Origin: Paenibacillus pasadenensis
GTDB taxonomy: Bacteria > Bacillota > Bacilli > Paenibacillales > Paenibacillaceae
DNA length: 64,000 nucleotides
NCBI RefSeq assembly: GCF_023715725.1
Contig: NZ_JAMBOT010000006.1
Span: 248,001-312,000, forward strand
Direction of reading: 5' to 3'
Of the stretch, positions 7,974 to 16,871 are shown one piece after another. The notes under the pieces were generated by a model that saw nothing but the letters and a program-made list of their open reading frames with translations, was not told the origin of the DNA and made no database searches. The translations under genes and the position numbers were made by a program. The stretch's first letter is position 1, and every line of letters begins with the position of its first letter.

Positions 7974-8527
7974 GACTCGCTTACCTCGCCAAGCCTTTCT
8001 GCGAGCGTTTTGCGGTGCCTCAGACTAAGCGTGAAATAGCGGAAGCGCCCGTTCTTGATGGAGGCCAGCAGCCTTCCCGCCGTCTTGCGGGCCATAGCGG
8101 CTTCTTTGCGGGTCACATCACCGTCGCGAATCGCATCCTCAAGTTCATCCTCGTCCATCAGATACACTTCTCCAGAAGGAAGCACAACGATATCCAAGTA
8201 CAAATCGTCAAACCAAGGCACCTGCTGGTCGGTCAAACCTTGTGTTTTGCAAATATCAATGTACCATTGAACAACCTTGCCCTTGTCGTCGAACATCGTT
8301 GTGACTACAAAATGCTCGCCGCGCGGAAAATGCTGCATCCAAAGGTATCCCCGGTCCGCAAGGCATAACCTGCGCCCGTTGTACTCCTTCCATAGAGGCT
8401 CACGCAGCTCATGAATCCGGTAAAAGGTCACAAGACCACGGAAGTCCTCGCCGTCAAGCGTCAGGCAGGTGTAGCTTCTGCGCAGGATACGCCGCCAGTT
8501 GGCCCGATCAGAAAATTTTCGTTTCAT
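7970..8527 (-). CDS. DUF402 domain protein (nucleoside diphosphatase-like)
   Basis: 185 residues from MKRKFSDR. DUF402 members related to FomD and S. aureus Ntdp hydrolyse nucleoside di- or triphosphates with a divalent metal. The hallmarks are present: WYIDICK, an acidic DDLYLDIVVLPSG strand pair and MDEDELEDAI, which supply metal ligands. ATG 8527 was chosen over the longer frame because the upstream residues have a shadow-like composition and AAAGGG lies upstream. It is the first gene of a two-gene unit with the DUF218 gene. The 265 bp up to qoxD hold the qox terminator and no gene I can support. Confidence 0.85.
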   Translation of the reverse strand: MKRKFSDRANWRRILRRSYTCLTLDGEDFRGLVTFYRIHELREPLWKEYNGRRLCLADRGYLWMQHFPRGEHFVVTTMFDDKGKVVQWYIDICKTQGLTDQQVPWFDDLYLDIVVLPSGEVYLMDEDELEDAIRDGDVTRKEAAMARKTAGRLLASIKNGRFRYFTLSLRHRKTLAERLGEVSES

Positions 8528-8746
8528 AATGGAACGTACCCTTTCCCCTAAGATGCGGTGCGGCTGCCTCCATATTCGGAGGTTGGCTGCTGCTTCCACC
8601 CGCGCCATCTTTCCTTTAGTTGACAGCTTACCACATCTTACTGTCCTTCTCCACCCATCCAGCCAAATAAGGCCGGGCCGCCTCGTCCCGATTGCTTATA
8701 GCCTGTCCGAAAAACGGAAGAAACAGCATGAAAGAGCTTGTCGCCG

Positions 8747-8783
8747 CAAAAAAAAGCCCGCCTCCGGCAAACGGAAACGGGCT
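8747..8783 (-). terminator. Terminator of the qox operon
   Basis: Minus-strand hairpin AGCCCGTTTCCG / CGGAGGCGGGCT (8772-8783 and 8755-8766) with one internal mismatch, followed by eight T. It starts 11 bp after the qoxD stop. Confidence 0.88.
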
Positions 8784-8793
8784 GGCAAACACC

Positions 8794-9144
8794 TTATTGC
8801 GTATAAGAGTTGAAGGACATGATCCACACCGAGCCGCCAACGATCGTAATAACGATCAATGCGCCGAGTGAAAGTGCCATAAGGTTGTATCTCGGACCCT
8901 TCTCGTCTTTGATGTGCATGAAAAACAACATTTGCACAAGCAGTTGAGCAATAGCGGTAACGAGAATAACGATAATCGTGCCTGTGCGCGACATCATATC
9001 GTTGAACACGATAACCATCGGAATGACGGTCAAAATCAGCGAAACGATGTAGCCGATCGTGTAGGACTTAACGGAGCCGTGGTTTTCCTCATGATGTCCG
9101 TGATCATGGCCGTGGCCATGCGAATCAGTGGAATGCTGACCCAT
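8794..9144 (-). CDS. qoxD: Cytochrome aa3 quinol oxidase subunit IV
   Basis: 116 residues: a His-rich cytoplasmic N-terminus (HGHGHDHGHHEE), then three membrane helices. The loop QMLFFMHIKDEKGPRYN after helix 2 is the signature of the CyoD/QoxD family of heme-copper oxidase subunit IV. It is the last gene of qoxABCD, one base after qoxC. The subunit is non-catalytic and helps assembly. The His-rich tail could bind metal, but that is only an inference from composition. Confidence 0.92.
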   Translation of the reverse strand: MGQHSTDSHGHGHDHGHHEENHGSVKSYTIGYIVSLILTVIPMVIVFNDMMSRTGTIIVILVTAIAQLLVQMLFFMHIKDEKGPRYNLMALSLGALIVITIVGGSVWIMSFNSYTQ

Positions 9145-9145
9145 C

Positions 9146-9751
9146 TTACATCACCCCCATCAAGTATACGACCGTCAGCAGGAAAATCCAGACAACATCA
9201 AGAAAGTGCCAGTACAGGCTGAAGTTCGTGATTTTGCGCTTCGTAACGGTTGTAATGCCGTGTTTGCGCAGCTGGATGATCAGGCCGATACACCAGAAAA
9301 TACCGAGCGTAACGTGAATGCCGTGGGTGCCGACAAGTGCAAAAAACGCCGACAGGAACGCGCTTGTGCCAATCGTTGCGCCTTCATGCACAAGAGTAAG
9401 AAACTCTTCGATCTCGATGAATAGGAACGCTCCGCCGAGAAGGATCGTTACGACGAGCCAGAAAATCAAGCCCTTCAAATTCTTGGCGTGCATTTGCAGC
9501 AGCGCCAGACCGCTCGTGAAGCTGGACGTCAGCAAAATAAACGTCGAAGTTACAAATCCTGGAATTTCAAACAGCTCTTTGCCGGTAGGACCGCCGTTTG
9601 TGTGGCCCACAAGAACCACGTAAACGGCGAACAGCGTACCGAATAAAATAACGTCGGAGACGAGGAACAGCCAAAAACCGGCTGTTTTGAGATCCTCTTG
9701 CTCCTGCGTATGATGTTCATGAACCTCAGGCGATACGATATGATGCGCCAT
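9146..9751 (-). CDS. qoxC: Quinol oxidase subunit III
   Basis: 201 residues with five predicted membrane helices and the subunit III pattern: FWLFLVSDVILFGTLFAVY, LTSSFTSGLALLQMHA, FVGTHGIHVTLGIFW-like (ALVGTHGIHVTLGIFW) and the terminal WHFLDVVWIFLLTVVYL. It overlaps the qoxB stop by one base. It has the five-helix length of quinol oxidases rather than the seven-helix form of mitochondria-type cytochrome c oxidases. Confidence 0.94.
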   Translation of the reverse strand: MAHHIVSPEVHEHHTQEQEDLKTAGFWLFLVSDVILFGTLFAVYVVLVGHTNGGPTGKELFEIPGFVTSTFILLTSSFTSGLALLQMHAKNLKGLIFWLVVTILLGGAFLFIEIEEFLTLVHEGATIGTSAFLSAFFALVGTHGIHVTLGIFWCIGLIIQLRKHGITTVTKRKITNFSLYWHFLDVVWIFLLTVVYLMGVM

Positions 9752-11721
9752 TAAGTCGTCGCCCCCCTAAGCTTCTGTTCCGTTTTCTTGATCTCGTCAA
9801 CCGGAATGTAATAATCCACATCGTAGGTGAACGAGCGGGCATACAGGCTGCCGAACACGCCCAGGAATCCGATGATGACCATCCAGAGCCAATCGAACGT
9901 AAAGCCGAACCCGATCAAGAACCAGAAGCTGGACATGATGAACGGAATACCGGAGTTTTTCGGCATATGAATCGGCTCCAGCTCCGGCTTCGGCCGCACA
10001 ATGCCTTTTTCACGGTCTTCCTTCTCGCGCCACCAGTCGTCCACATGCTGGACTTGCGGCAGCGTAGCGAAGTTGTACACAGGAGGCGGAGAAGGAATCG
10101 ACCACTCCAGCGTACGGCCATTCCAGATATCGCCCGTTTTGTCGCGCTCGCCGTGACGCACGCTGTAAGCGATTTGCCATACTTGGAAAATGAATCCGAG
10201 ACCCATCATAAATGCGCCGATGGTGCTCGTAAAGTTAAGCGCAGCCCAGCCGCGGTCCCAATCGTACGTGTAGACGCGGCGCGTCATGCCGTCGAGGCCG
10301 AGGAAATACTGCGGGAAGAAACAGACATAAAATCCGATGTTCCATGTCCAGAAGCCCCAGCGGCCGCGTTTTTCGTCCAGCTTGAAGCCGAACAGCTTCG
10401 GCCACCAGTAGTAGATGCCGGCGAGATAACCGAATACAACGCCGCCGATCAGAACCTGATGGAAGTGGGCAATCAGGAAGTAACTGTTGTGGTACTGGAA
10501 GTTCGCCGGTGCGACGGCGAGCATGACACCCGTAGCCCCCCCGACAAGGAAACACGGAATGAAGCCCATCGTCCATAACATCGGCAAATCGAACTTGATC
10601 CGCCCTCGATACATCGTAAACAGCCAGTTAAATACTTTGACGCCTGTCGGTATCGATATCGCCATCGTTGTTATCGCGAAGAAGGCGTTGACGTCCGCGC
10701 TTGAGCCCATCGTGTAGAAATGGTGGACCCAGGTGAAAAAGCTGAGCACGCTGATAACCATCATCGCGAATACCATCGAGTTGTAGCCGAAAACCGTTTT
10801 TCTGGAGAAGGTCGCCACAATCTCCGAAAAAATACCGAACGCCGGAAGGACGACGATATATACCTCGGGATGGCCCCACATCCAGATCAAGTTGACGTAA
10901 AGCATCGACATCCCGCCGCCGTCAAGCGTAAAGAAGTGAGCGCCGAAGTAACGGTCGAGGAACAGCAGCGCCAGCGTAACGGTCAAAATCGGGAAAGCGA
11001 ACAAAATCGTAATACAGGACGAAAGTACGGACCAGGAGAAGAGCGGCATTTTCATCAGCTTCATGCCTGGCGCGCGCATTTTCAAAATGGTGACGATAAA
11101 GTTAATGCCGGTTGCAAGCGAGCCTATACCGGATATCTGAATACCCCAGATATAGAAGTCTTGTCCTCGTCCCGGACTGCCTGACAGCTCCGAGAGCGGC
11201 GGATAGCTGAGCCAGCCTGCATCGGGAGAACCGCCGATGACAAAGCTGATATTAAACAGCATTGCGCCGAACATGAACATCCAGAAGCTGAGCGAGTTCA
11301 GGAACGGAAAAGCAACGTCACGCGCGCCTATCTGCAGCGGCACAACCATATTAAACAAACCGAACATCATCGGCATCGCCATGAAGAGGATCATGATCGT
11401 GCCGTGCGTGGTAAAGATGGCGTTGTAGTGGTCCGCCTGAAGGAAGTCAACCTCCGGAAGAGCCAGCTGCATCCGCATGAGCAAAGCGTCGACACCGCCG
11501 CGGAATAACATGAGCAGCGATGCGATCAGGTACATGATGCCGATTTTTTTATGGTCGACCGTCGTCAGCCATTCCGTCCACAGCCACTTCCATTTTTTGA
11601 AGTAGGTAAGAACAAAAACGATGGCAATGCTGACAAGTCCAATCGAAACGTCCGCGCCATAGATCAGCGGATCGCCTGTGACAAAAAAATCGGCGGCAAA
11701 TTCTTTAATGGAATCCCACAT
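9751..11721 (-). CDS. qoxB: Quinol oxidase subunit I (heme-copper catalytic subunit)
   Basis: 656 residues, the length of QoxB/CyoB. Catalytic subunit that reduces O2 to water and pumps protons. Heme a and heme a3-CuB ligands are in TTHGTIMI, WMWGHPEVYIVVLPAFG (CuB His and the His-Tyr crosslink region), HHFYTMG and the HFHQVLIGG pair. About 14-15 membrane helices. Extra N- and C-terminal helices (start WDSIKEFAADFFVTGDPLIYGADV, end DYYIPVDEIKKTEQ) match QoxB. The ATG is 27 nt downstream of qoxA. Confidence 0.96.
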   Translation of the reverse strand: MWDSIKEFAADFFVTGDPLIYGADVSIGLVSIAIVFVLTYFKKWKWLWTEWLTTVDHKKIGIMYLIASLLMLFRGGVDALLMRMQLALPEVDFLQADHYNAIFTTHGTIMILFMAMPMMFGLFNMVVPLQIGARDVAFPFLNSLSFWMFMFGAMLFNISFVIGGSPDAGWLSYPPLSELSGSPGRGQDFYIWGIQISGIGSLATGINFIVTILKMRAPGMKLMKMPLFSWSVLSSCITILFAFPILTVTLALLFLDRYFGAHFFTLDGGGMSMLYVNLIWMWGHPEVYIVVLPAFGIFSEIVATFSRKTVFGYNSMVFAMMVISVLSFFTWVHHFYTMGSSADVNAFFAITTMAISIPTGVKVFNWLFTMYRGRIKFDLPMLWTMGFIPCFLVGGATGVMLAVAPANFQYHNSYFLIAHFHQVLIGGVVFGYLAGIYYWWPKLFGFKLDEKRGRWGFWTWNIGFYVCFFPQYFLGLDGMTRRVYTYDWDRGWAALNFTSTIGAFMMGLGFIFQVWQIAYSVRHGERDKTGDIWNGRTLEWSIPSPPPVYNFATLPQVQHVDDWWREKEDREKGIVRPKPELEPIHMPKNSGIPFIMSSFWFLIGFGFTFDWLWMVIIGFLGVFGSLYARSFTYDVDYYIPVDEIKKTEQKLRGATT

Positions 11722-11748
11722 ACGGATTTTCTTCCTCCCCTAAGCCGC

Positions 11749-12726
11749 CTATTGGTTCTGCTCCGGTTGACCGGCGCCGGTTGTTTCATTCGAGCCAGCT
11801 GCCGTATCTCCGGACATATCTTTAATCTCATCCTGCTTGACCGGATAAGAGCCGCGGATTTTTAACCCGTGATGGCCGCCGTTCTGAACGATGATCGATT
11901 GGAATAGAGTATGGTCCATCTCGCCAAAGGTCTGAATCGGAGCCGTGCCTTTTACAGCCAGTTTTTTGTAAGCATCATGGTCCAGCTTTGCAGGCTCGGC
12001 CTGGGATTTTTTTACCCAAGCATCGAACTCCTCTTGAGGCATCGAAGTAACCTTGAAGTTCATTTTTGCAAATTCGCTTCCGGAGAAGTTGGCGCCCATA
12101 CCAAGGTATTCGCCGCTTTCGTTGGAATCGAGCCACAGACGCATCGCCATGCCCGGCATCGTATACATCATTCCGCCCAGCTGCGGCACCCAGAAGGAGT
12201 TCATCGCTGTATTCGAGGTCAGTACGAATTGAACCGGCGTGTTATCCGGGATGTTCAAGTAGTTGACGGTCGCAATGTCCTGATCCGGATACTGGAACAG
12301 CCATTTCCAGTCCATCGACGTAACCTGAACCGTAATCGGTTTAACATCAGCCGCTTGTTTTGGCGGCTTGATAAGGTCGTACGTAGCTACGATAGTAAAA
12401 TACCCGAGCACGCCGACTACGACAATCGGAATCCCCCACCATATGGCCTCAAGTTTTGTGCTGTGCGACCAGTTCGGCTCATAAGGCGCCTTGTTGTCCG
12501 GCTTGTCCCTATAGCGCCACGAAATGTAAATCCATATTCCGAGCACCGGAATGATAATAATGGCGCACAGAATAATCGAAATCCAGATCATTTCCTTCTG
12601 AATTTCGGCCACAGATCCTTTCGGGTCCAGGACCATTGGATTTCCGCACCCGGCCAAAAGAATGGCCATGCCGGCTCCGGCCAACAGAATTCCCAGCCTG
12701 CGGAGCCGATTGTGTGCTGATTTCAT
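11749..12726 (-). CDS. qoxA: Quinol oxidase subunit II lipoprotein
   Basis: 325 residues. Lipoprotein signal with lipobox LLAGC (Cys near residue 27), two membrane helices, then the extracellular cupredoxin-like domain. NSFWVPQLGGMMYTMPGM aligns with the CuA region of subunit II, but the CuA cysteines are absent, as expected for a quinol rather than cytochrome c oxidase. The opening NPMVLDPKGSVA is typical of QoxA. First gene of qoxABCD; AAGGAG lies 8 nt upstream. About 175 bp upstream up to the next gene hold the preceding gene's terminator and presumably the promoter, which I could not define. Confidence 0.95.
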   Translation of the reverse strand: MKSAHNRLRRLGILLAGAGMAILLAGCGNPMVLDPKGSVAEIQKEMIWISIILCAIIIIPVLGIWIYISWRYRDKPDNKAPYEPNWSHSTKLEAIWWGIPIVVVGVLGYFTIVATYDLIKPPKQAADVKPITVQVTSMDWKWLFQYPDQDIATVNYLNIPDNTPVQFVLTSNTAMNSFWVPQLGGMMYTMPGMAMRLWLDSNESGEYLGMGANFSGSEFAKMNFKVTSMPQEEFDAWVKKSQAEPAKLDHDAYKKLAVKGTAPIQTFGEMDHTLFQSIIVQNGGHHGLKIRGSYPVKQDEIKDMSGDTAAGSNETTGAGQPEQNQ

Positions 12727-12828
12727 TGTTTCATCTCCTTTAGGCCATCTCCATGCTTATTAACCACAATTCGGGCCCATTCAATACATCTCTCTATAAA
12801 ATGGTTCCCTCTCTTGAAACAGCATATC

Positions 12829-12851
12829 AAAAAGGACGCGAGTACGCGTCC
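12829..12851 (-). terminator. Terminator after small membrane protein gene
   Basis: Perfect 7-bp stem GGACGCG/CGCGTCC (12834-12840, 12845-12851) with a 4-nt loop, followed on the minus strand by TTTTT. It isolates qoxA from upstream transcription. Confidence 0.8.
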
Positions 12852-12899
12852 CTGTTAACGATTCCGTCTTATTTTTGTGCGATTTCCGTAATATGTTGT

Positions 12900-13130
12900 T
12901 CATGGAATTGTCTTATCTTGCCCCTTGTCGGCGATTTCTTCCGATAAAGGGAACATCCAAGACGCAATCAGCACCACCGGCGAGGCAATCAGACAGCCCA
13001 TTCCGGCCATGAGCAGCATATTGCGGTCGCTGAACGGCGTCACAAAAGCAAGACATAACGCTGCGCCAACAACTGCCAGCATAAAAGCGTACCAGCGTAA
13101 CACAGCCGTCATCGTAATCCGCTTGTCCAT
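12900..13130 (-). CDS. Small two-helix membrane protein
   Basis: 76 residues with two predicted membrane helices (about 10-32 and 38-62), a basic N-terminus (MDKRIT) and an acidic tail. I do not recognise the family. A strong ribosome site (GGAGGGAG) precedes the ATG and a terminator follows 48 bp after the stop, so it is probably a real monocistronic gene. It lies between the cyclophilin and the qox operon with no functional link visible. Confidence 0.6.
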   Translation of the reverse strand: MDKRITMTAVLRWYAFMLAVVGAALCLAFVTPFSDRNMLLMAGMGCLIASPVVLIASWMFPLSEEIADKGQDKTIP

Positions 13131-13226
13131 GCAAAAACTCCCTCCTCTGCTTGTTACAGCATATGAGGGAGTTCACATAAAGTTCACGTTTCCATACCTG
13201 AAATAGCCTTATTTTCAAGGAACGGG

Positions 13227-13916
13227 TCAGTTTTCCTGAATGGTGACTTTTTCCATTTTGACTTCTTTCGTTGGCAAGCTGGTTTCACGGGATGCAGGAT
13301 CCCTCTCGACTGGCGTTGCCGCGATTTTGTCTACGACATCTTGGCCGCTTTCAACTTCGCCAAAAATGGTGTAGTTGGGAGCTTGATCCAGTCCCTTCAC
13401 ACTCTCGCCCGTTCCGATAAAAAACTGGCTTCCTCCCGTGTCCGGGCCTGCATTGGCCATCGCAACAACGTATTTATCGTAGGTATGACCGTTATTCAAT
13501 TCATCCGGTATGGAGTACCCCGGGCCTCCCCGGCCCGTACCGGTAGGGTCTCCCGTTTGGATCATGAAATCCTGAATAATTCGATGAAAAACGATCCCGT
13601 CGAAAAAGCCTTCCTTGCCGAGAAACACAAAGCTGTTCACCGTTTGCGGCGCGTCTTTGGCAAACAGGCGGATCGTAAACTCGCCTTCGGTCGTTTTGAC
13701 GACGGCCTTGTACGTTTTGGAGGAATCAATCGTCATTGCGGGAGGCTTGTCCCAGCTTTTTGTCTCCCCTTCTTGCGAGCTGCTGCCTCCTGCGTTAGCC
13801 GCAGGCTGGTTTTCCTGAGCAGCCGAATCGTTTTCCTGCGGTTTGGCGCCGCAGCCGCCCAAGATAAGGGCGGCTCCGAGCATAGTAGATGCAAGCGTTA
13901 AGGTAAACCGGTTCAT
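13227..13916 (-). CDS. Lipoprotein peptidyl-prolyl isomerase, cyclophilin type
   Basis: 229 residues. Lipobox LILGGC near residue 21, a Gln/Asn/Ser-rich linker to about 55, then a complete cyclophilin domain: FTIRLFAKDAPQTVNSFVFL, FDGIVFHRIIQDFMIQTGDP (catalytic Arg of FHR), GSQFFIG and YTIFGEV. It probably folds secreted proteins at the outer face of the membrane. ATG 13916 was chosen because the upstream 13 codons spoil the signal peptide and GAGG lies 9 nt before it. It lies 63 bp after the PBP gene, in the same direction. Confidence 0.92.
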   Translation of the reverse strand: MNRFTLTLASTMLGAALILGGCGAKPQENDSAAQENQPAANAGGSSSQEGETKSWDKPPAMTIDSSKTYKAVVKTTEGEFTIRLFAKDAPQTVNSFVFLGKEGFFDGIVFHRIIQDFMIQTGDPTGTGRGGPGYSIPDELNNGHTYDKYVVAMANAGPDTGGSQFFIGTGESVKGLDQAPNYTIFGEVESGQDVVDKIAATPVERDPASRETSLPTKEVKMEKVTIQEN

Positions 13917-13978
13917 AGGTGTAACCTCAGCTTTCTCAAGGATGATGTGAACCAATTATGCTGTTTGGAACGTCAACG

Positions 13979-16474
13979 TCAGTTAAAACCCGCTTCCTCG
14001 GCTGCATCTTCTCCGCTTTCAGGTCCGTTCTGCTGTGGCGGGTCTGTCGACACACTCGCTGGCGGATCCGTCTGCTGCCCATCCGGAGTCGGAGTCGGCG
14101 TCGGTGAATCGCTCGGAAGCTCATTGTCCGGCGTCGGCGTCGGCGTTGGCTCAGGCAAATCGGAAGGAGTTGGAGTAGGTGTAGGAGTCGGCGTAGGTGT
14201 TAGGTCAACAGCCGGTATCTCTACGAAGATTTTGGCTGATGGCATGCCCTCTTTACCTGTTTCAGCGTTATAAGCTGTAACGTAATACTCATATCCCATC
14301 CCCGGAGCAATGCTCATATCAGACGCCTCGCCGCCTTGCGCTTCAAGCACAGCCGTAAAATCGCCTTCCATGGATCCTTTCCGATAAATGCGGTAGCTGA
14401 ACGCTGCGCCATCCGCCTCAAGCGGCGTCCAGTTTAAATGAACGACCATGTTATTCGGATCGTAACTTCCCTGCAGGTTCATCACCTGTCCCGGCGCATC
14501 GGTATTTTCCGGCGGAGGTGTTGAAAAATCCTGCTTCTTCCCAAAGGAGCCTTTAGGAACGTCTTTCATTGCCTTTTCCATAACCTTTGCAAACAAAGAG
14601 GCTGCCTGGGAACTCCCGTTTTTGAGCAGATGCTGTTTGTCTGTTTTATCGTAACCCATCCATACCGCAGCCGTCCATTCCGGCGTGTAGCCGACAAACC
14701 AGACGTCGCGGTTGGCGCTTGATTTAAGTCCCGGTATACCATGCTGCGTCGTGCCGGTTTTACCGGCGACCGGACGGTCAATGCGGGCGTTGCGGCCGGT
14801 GCCTCCAGGTTCAAGCACCTCTTGCAGCATCGCCGTCATCGCTTCGGCCGTTTCTTGTTTCATGAGCTGTTTTGAGCTGGGCGATTTGTACTCGTACACA
14901 TTGGAGCCGTCCGGTGCTTCAATTCTGACGATCGTATGGGAATCGACCGACTTGCCGTCGTTGGCAAACACGCTGTAAGCGGTAGCCATCTGCAGCGGCG
15001 ATACACCGGTCGTAAGACCGCCGAGCGCAATGCTCAAATTGCGGTCACCCTCTTTATCAAGCGGCATGCCAAGCTTTTCTGCAAAAGCAACGCCTTTTCC
15101 AACGCCGATTTCATTGAGCAGCCAGACGGTGGAAGCGTTTCTGGACTCCTTAATCGACTGCGCCATCGTAATCGGACCGATATGCTTCACCCGGTTGGAG
15201 TCAGTCGGGCAATAGCTTCCGTAGCATTTTTTGTCGTCGCGCAAAATGGAATTTGGACCGTAGTCTCCGGAATCCAACGCTGGACCATACGCCGTAATCG
15301 GCTTAAAAGCCGAACCCGGCTGGCGAGGAACGGTAACGCGGTTCCAGCCTTTGCGCACATAGTCGCGTCCGCCGATCATCGCTTTGATGGAGCCGTCACG
15401 ATGATCCATAATGATCATCGCTCCTTGCGCCTTCTGGTCATCCGGGGAGTTCTCGAAATTATCGGGATCATTAAATGCATCCTCTACGACCTGCTGCGCG
15501 GTAGCGTTCAGAGAGGTGTAAATTTTATATCCGCTGAGGCGGATTTCATCCTCCGATTTGCCTGTCACCTTAATGGCTTCTTTGACGGCGTAATCGACAT
15601 AAGTCATATATTTGTTGCGGTTGCTGCCCAGGCTGTAATTATCGAGCGGCTTGTAATTGATCTCTTTAGCCTCGTTGCGCTCTTCCGCCGTAATATAACC
15701 CTGCTGCTCCATCAGCATGAGCACAACCGAGCGGCGCTGCTTCGAATCTTCAGGCTCGTCTTTCGGATTATAATAACTTGGAGCCTTTGGAATTGCGGCA
15801 AGCGTGGCCATCTGCCACAGCTTCAAATCTTCCAGGCTGCTGTTGAAATAATATTTGGCAGCGAGCTTGACTCCGTATACGCCGTTGCCGAAGTAGATCC
15901 GGTTCAGGTACATCGTCAAAATCTCGTCTTTGGTTAATTGATTTTCCAACGCTACGGCAATGGAAGCTTCCGTTGCTTTACGGAAAAAGGTTTTGTCCTG
16001 GTTGAGGAACAGATTACGCGCCAGCTGCTGCGTGATCGTACTTGCGCCTTCAACGGCGCTGCGGGCAATGATGTCCTTAACGACCGCGCGCCCGATGCCG
16101 ATGACGTCGATGCCGGAGTGATTTTCAAAGCGCTGATCCTCTGTGGCAATGAAAGCATCGCGCAGCAGCTGAGGCAGCTCACTGAACTGGGCATCCTGCG
16201 AATTGACAGCAGCCAGGCTGGCTATTTTATTGTTGCTTGAGTCATAAATGACAGAAGCATCGCCGCGAAGCAGCACGTCGCGGTTAGCCGCGAGTATTCT
16301 CTCGCCGTTCAGTATAACGAGCAAGTATCCGACAATGGCACAGATTACAGCAAGCGCTCCGGCAAAAAACAACCCGTAAAACCATTTGCGCCGCGTGCTG
16401 CGCTTCGAGCGTTTGCGTCCTTTGCCGGCTGCCGCCGCCTGCCGGCTCTCCCCTTTTTTTCTCTGTTCTGGCAT
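13979..16474 (-). CDS. Class A penicillin-binding protein 1A
   Basis: Bifunctional peptidoglycan synthase, 831 residues. A basic cytoplasmic tail is followed by one membrane anchor (about 33-55). The glycosyltransferase GT51 domain has EDQRFENHSGID and the STITQQLARNLFL motif. The transpeptidase domain has SxxK at QPGSAFKPI, SRN at KESRNAST and KTG at VAGKTGTT. Near the C-terminus comes a fibronectin type III-like module, then a Thr-Pro/Asp-rich tail of TPTP repeats about 70 residues long. ATG 16474 is preceded by AAGGAG. A hairpin separates it from hfq upstream. Confidence 0.95.
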   Translation of the reverse strand: MPEQRKKGESRQAAAAGKGRKRSKRSTRRKWFYGLFFAGALAVICAIVGYLLVILNGERILAANRDVLLRGDASVIYDSSNNKIASLAAVNSQDAQFSELPQLLRDAFIATEDQRFENHSGIDVIGIGRAVVKDIIARSAVEGASTITQQLARNLFLNQDKTFFRKATEASIAVALENQLTKDEILTMYLNRIYFGNGVYGVKLAAKYYFNSSLEDLKLWQMATLAAIPKAPSYYNPKDEPEDSKQRRSVVLMLMEQQGYITAEERNEAKEINYKPLDNYSLGSNRNKYMTYVDYAVKEAIKVTGKSEDEIRLSGYKIYTSLNATAQQVVEDAFNDPDNFENSPDDQKAQGAMIIMDHRDGSIKAMIGGRDYVRKGWNRVTVPRQPGSAFKPITAYGPALDSGDYGPNSILRDDKKCYGSYCPTDSNRVKHIGPITMAQSIKESRNASTVWLLNEIGVGKGVAFAEKLGMPLDKEGDRNLSIALGGLTTGVSPLQMATAYSVFANDGKSVDSHTIVRIEAPDGSNVYEYKSPSSKQLMKQETAEAMTAMLQEVLEPGGTGRNARIDRPVAGKTGTTQHGIPGLKSSANRDVWFVGYTPEWTAAVWMGYDKTDKQHLLKNGSSQAASLFAKVMEKAMKDVPKGSFGKKQDFSTPPPENTDAPGQVMNLQGSYDPNNMVVHLNWTPLEADGAAFSYRIYRKGSMEGDFTAVLEAQGGEASDMSIAPGMGYEYYVTAYNAETGKEGMPSAKIFVEIPAVDLTPTPTPTPTPTPSDLPEPTPTPTPDNELPSDSPTPTPTPDGQQTDPPASVSTDPPQQNGPESGEDAAEEAGFN
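14085..14206 (-). repeat. Thr-Pro-coding tandem repeats in the PBP tail
   Basis: Several blocks of a 6-bp unit (plus-strand GGCGTC / GGAGTC / GTCGGC variants) encode TPTPTP runs separated by DLPEP, DNELPSD and DGQQ spacers. Third positions vary, so the repeat is kept at protein level. Such tails often span the wall; length could vary among strains through slippage. Confidence 0.75.
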
Positions 16475-16534
16475 ATGACTCTGCTCCTTCCGATCGGTCT
16501 CATCATCTCTCGTAACAGTTATACCCTGGAAACA

Positions 16535-16569
16535 GAAGAACAACCCTTCCTGAAGAAGGGTTGTTCTTC
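16535..16569 (-). terminator. Hairpin after hfq
   Basis: Perfect 15-bp inverted repeat (GAAGAACAACCCTTC with its complement, loop of 5 nt) between hfq and the PBP gene. The downstream minus-strand tract is only moderately T-rich (TTCTTCTGTTT), so termination may be partial. Confidence 0.7.
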
Positions 16570-16625
16570 GGACCGATATTCAACTAACGAACACAAACGG
16601 GGAAAGGTTTCAAACCAGGATCGGC

Positions 16626-16871
16626 TTAAGCTCCAGCGCCCGGCGTCTCCTGTTGCATCAGCGAAACATTGCGTTGCGGCGTGAACGTCGAAATGGCGTG
16701 TTTGTACACCATTTGCTGGCGTCCGTCGGAATCGATGACGATCGTAAAATTATCGAAAGCGCGGATAACGCCCCGGATCTGAAAGCCGTTTGTCAGGTAG
16801 ACCGTGACCGGAATGCTGTCCTTGCGCAGCTGGTTCAGGAACGTATCTTGAATATTGATGGACTTGTTCAT
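16626..16871 (-). CDS. hfq: RNA chaperone Hfq
   Basis: 81 residues with the Sm fold. Sm1 is [38 protein letters not shown] in part, and Sm2 is [10 protein letters not shown]; the YKH motif contacts uridine-rich RNA. A short C-terminal tail ([11 protein letters not shown]) as in other Gram-positives. Its ATG overlaps the miaA stop by 4 nt, reproducing the conserved miaA-hfq pair. Confidence 0.97.
   Translation of the reverse strand: MNKSINIQDTFLNQLRKDSIPVTVYLTNGFQIRGVIRAFDNFTIVIDSDGRQQMVYKHAISTFTPQRNVSLMQQETPGAGA

Noticed and set aside
8628..8840. 70-codon minus ORF between the DUF402 gene and qoxD
   Set aside because: It contains the qox terminator hairpin and overlaps the qoxD end. The C-terminal part looks protein-like, so a small gene is not fully excluded, but there is no ribosome site.
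14936..15937. 333-codon plus-strand ORF opposite the PBP gene
   Set aside because: Pure antisense of the transpeptidase and glycosyltransferase coding region, without start signals.
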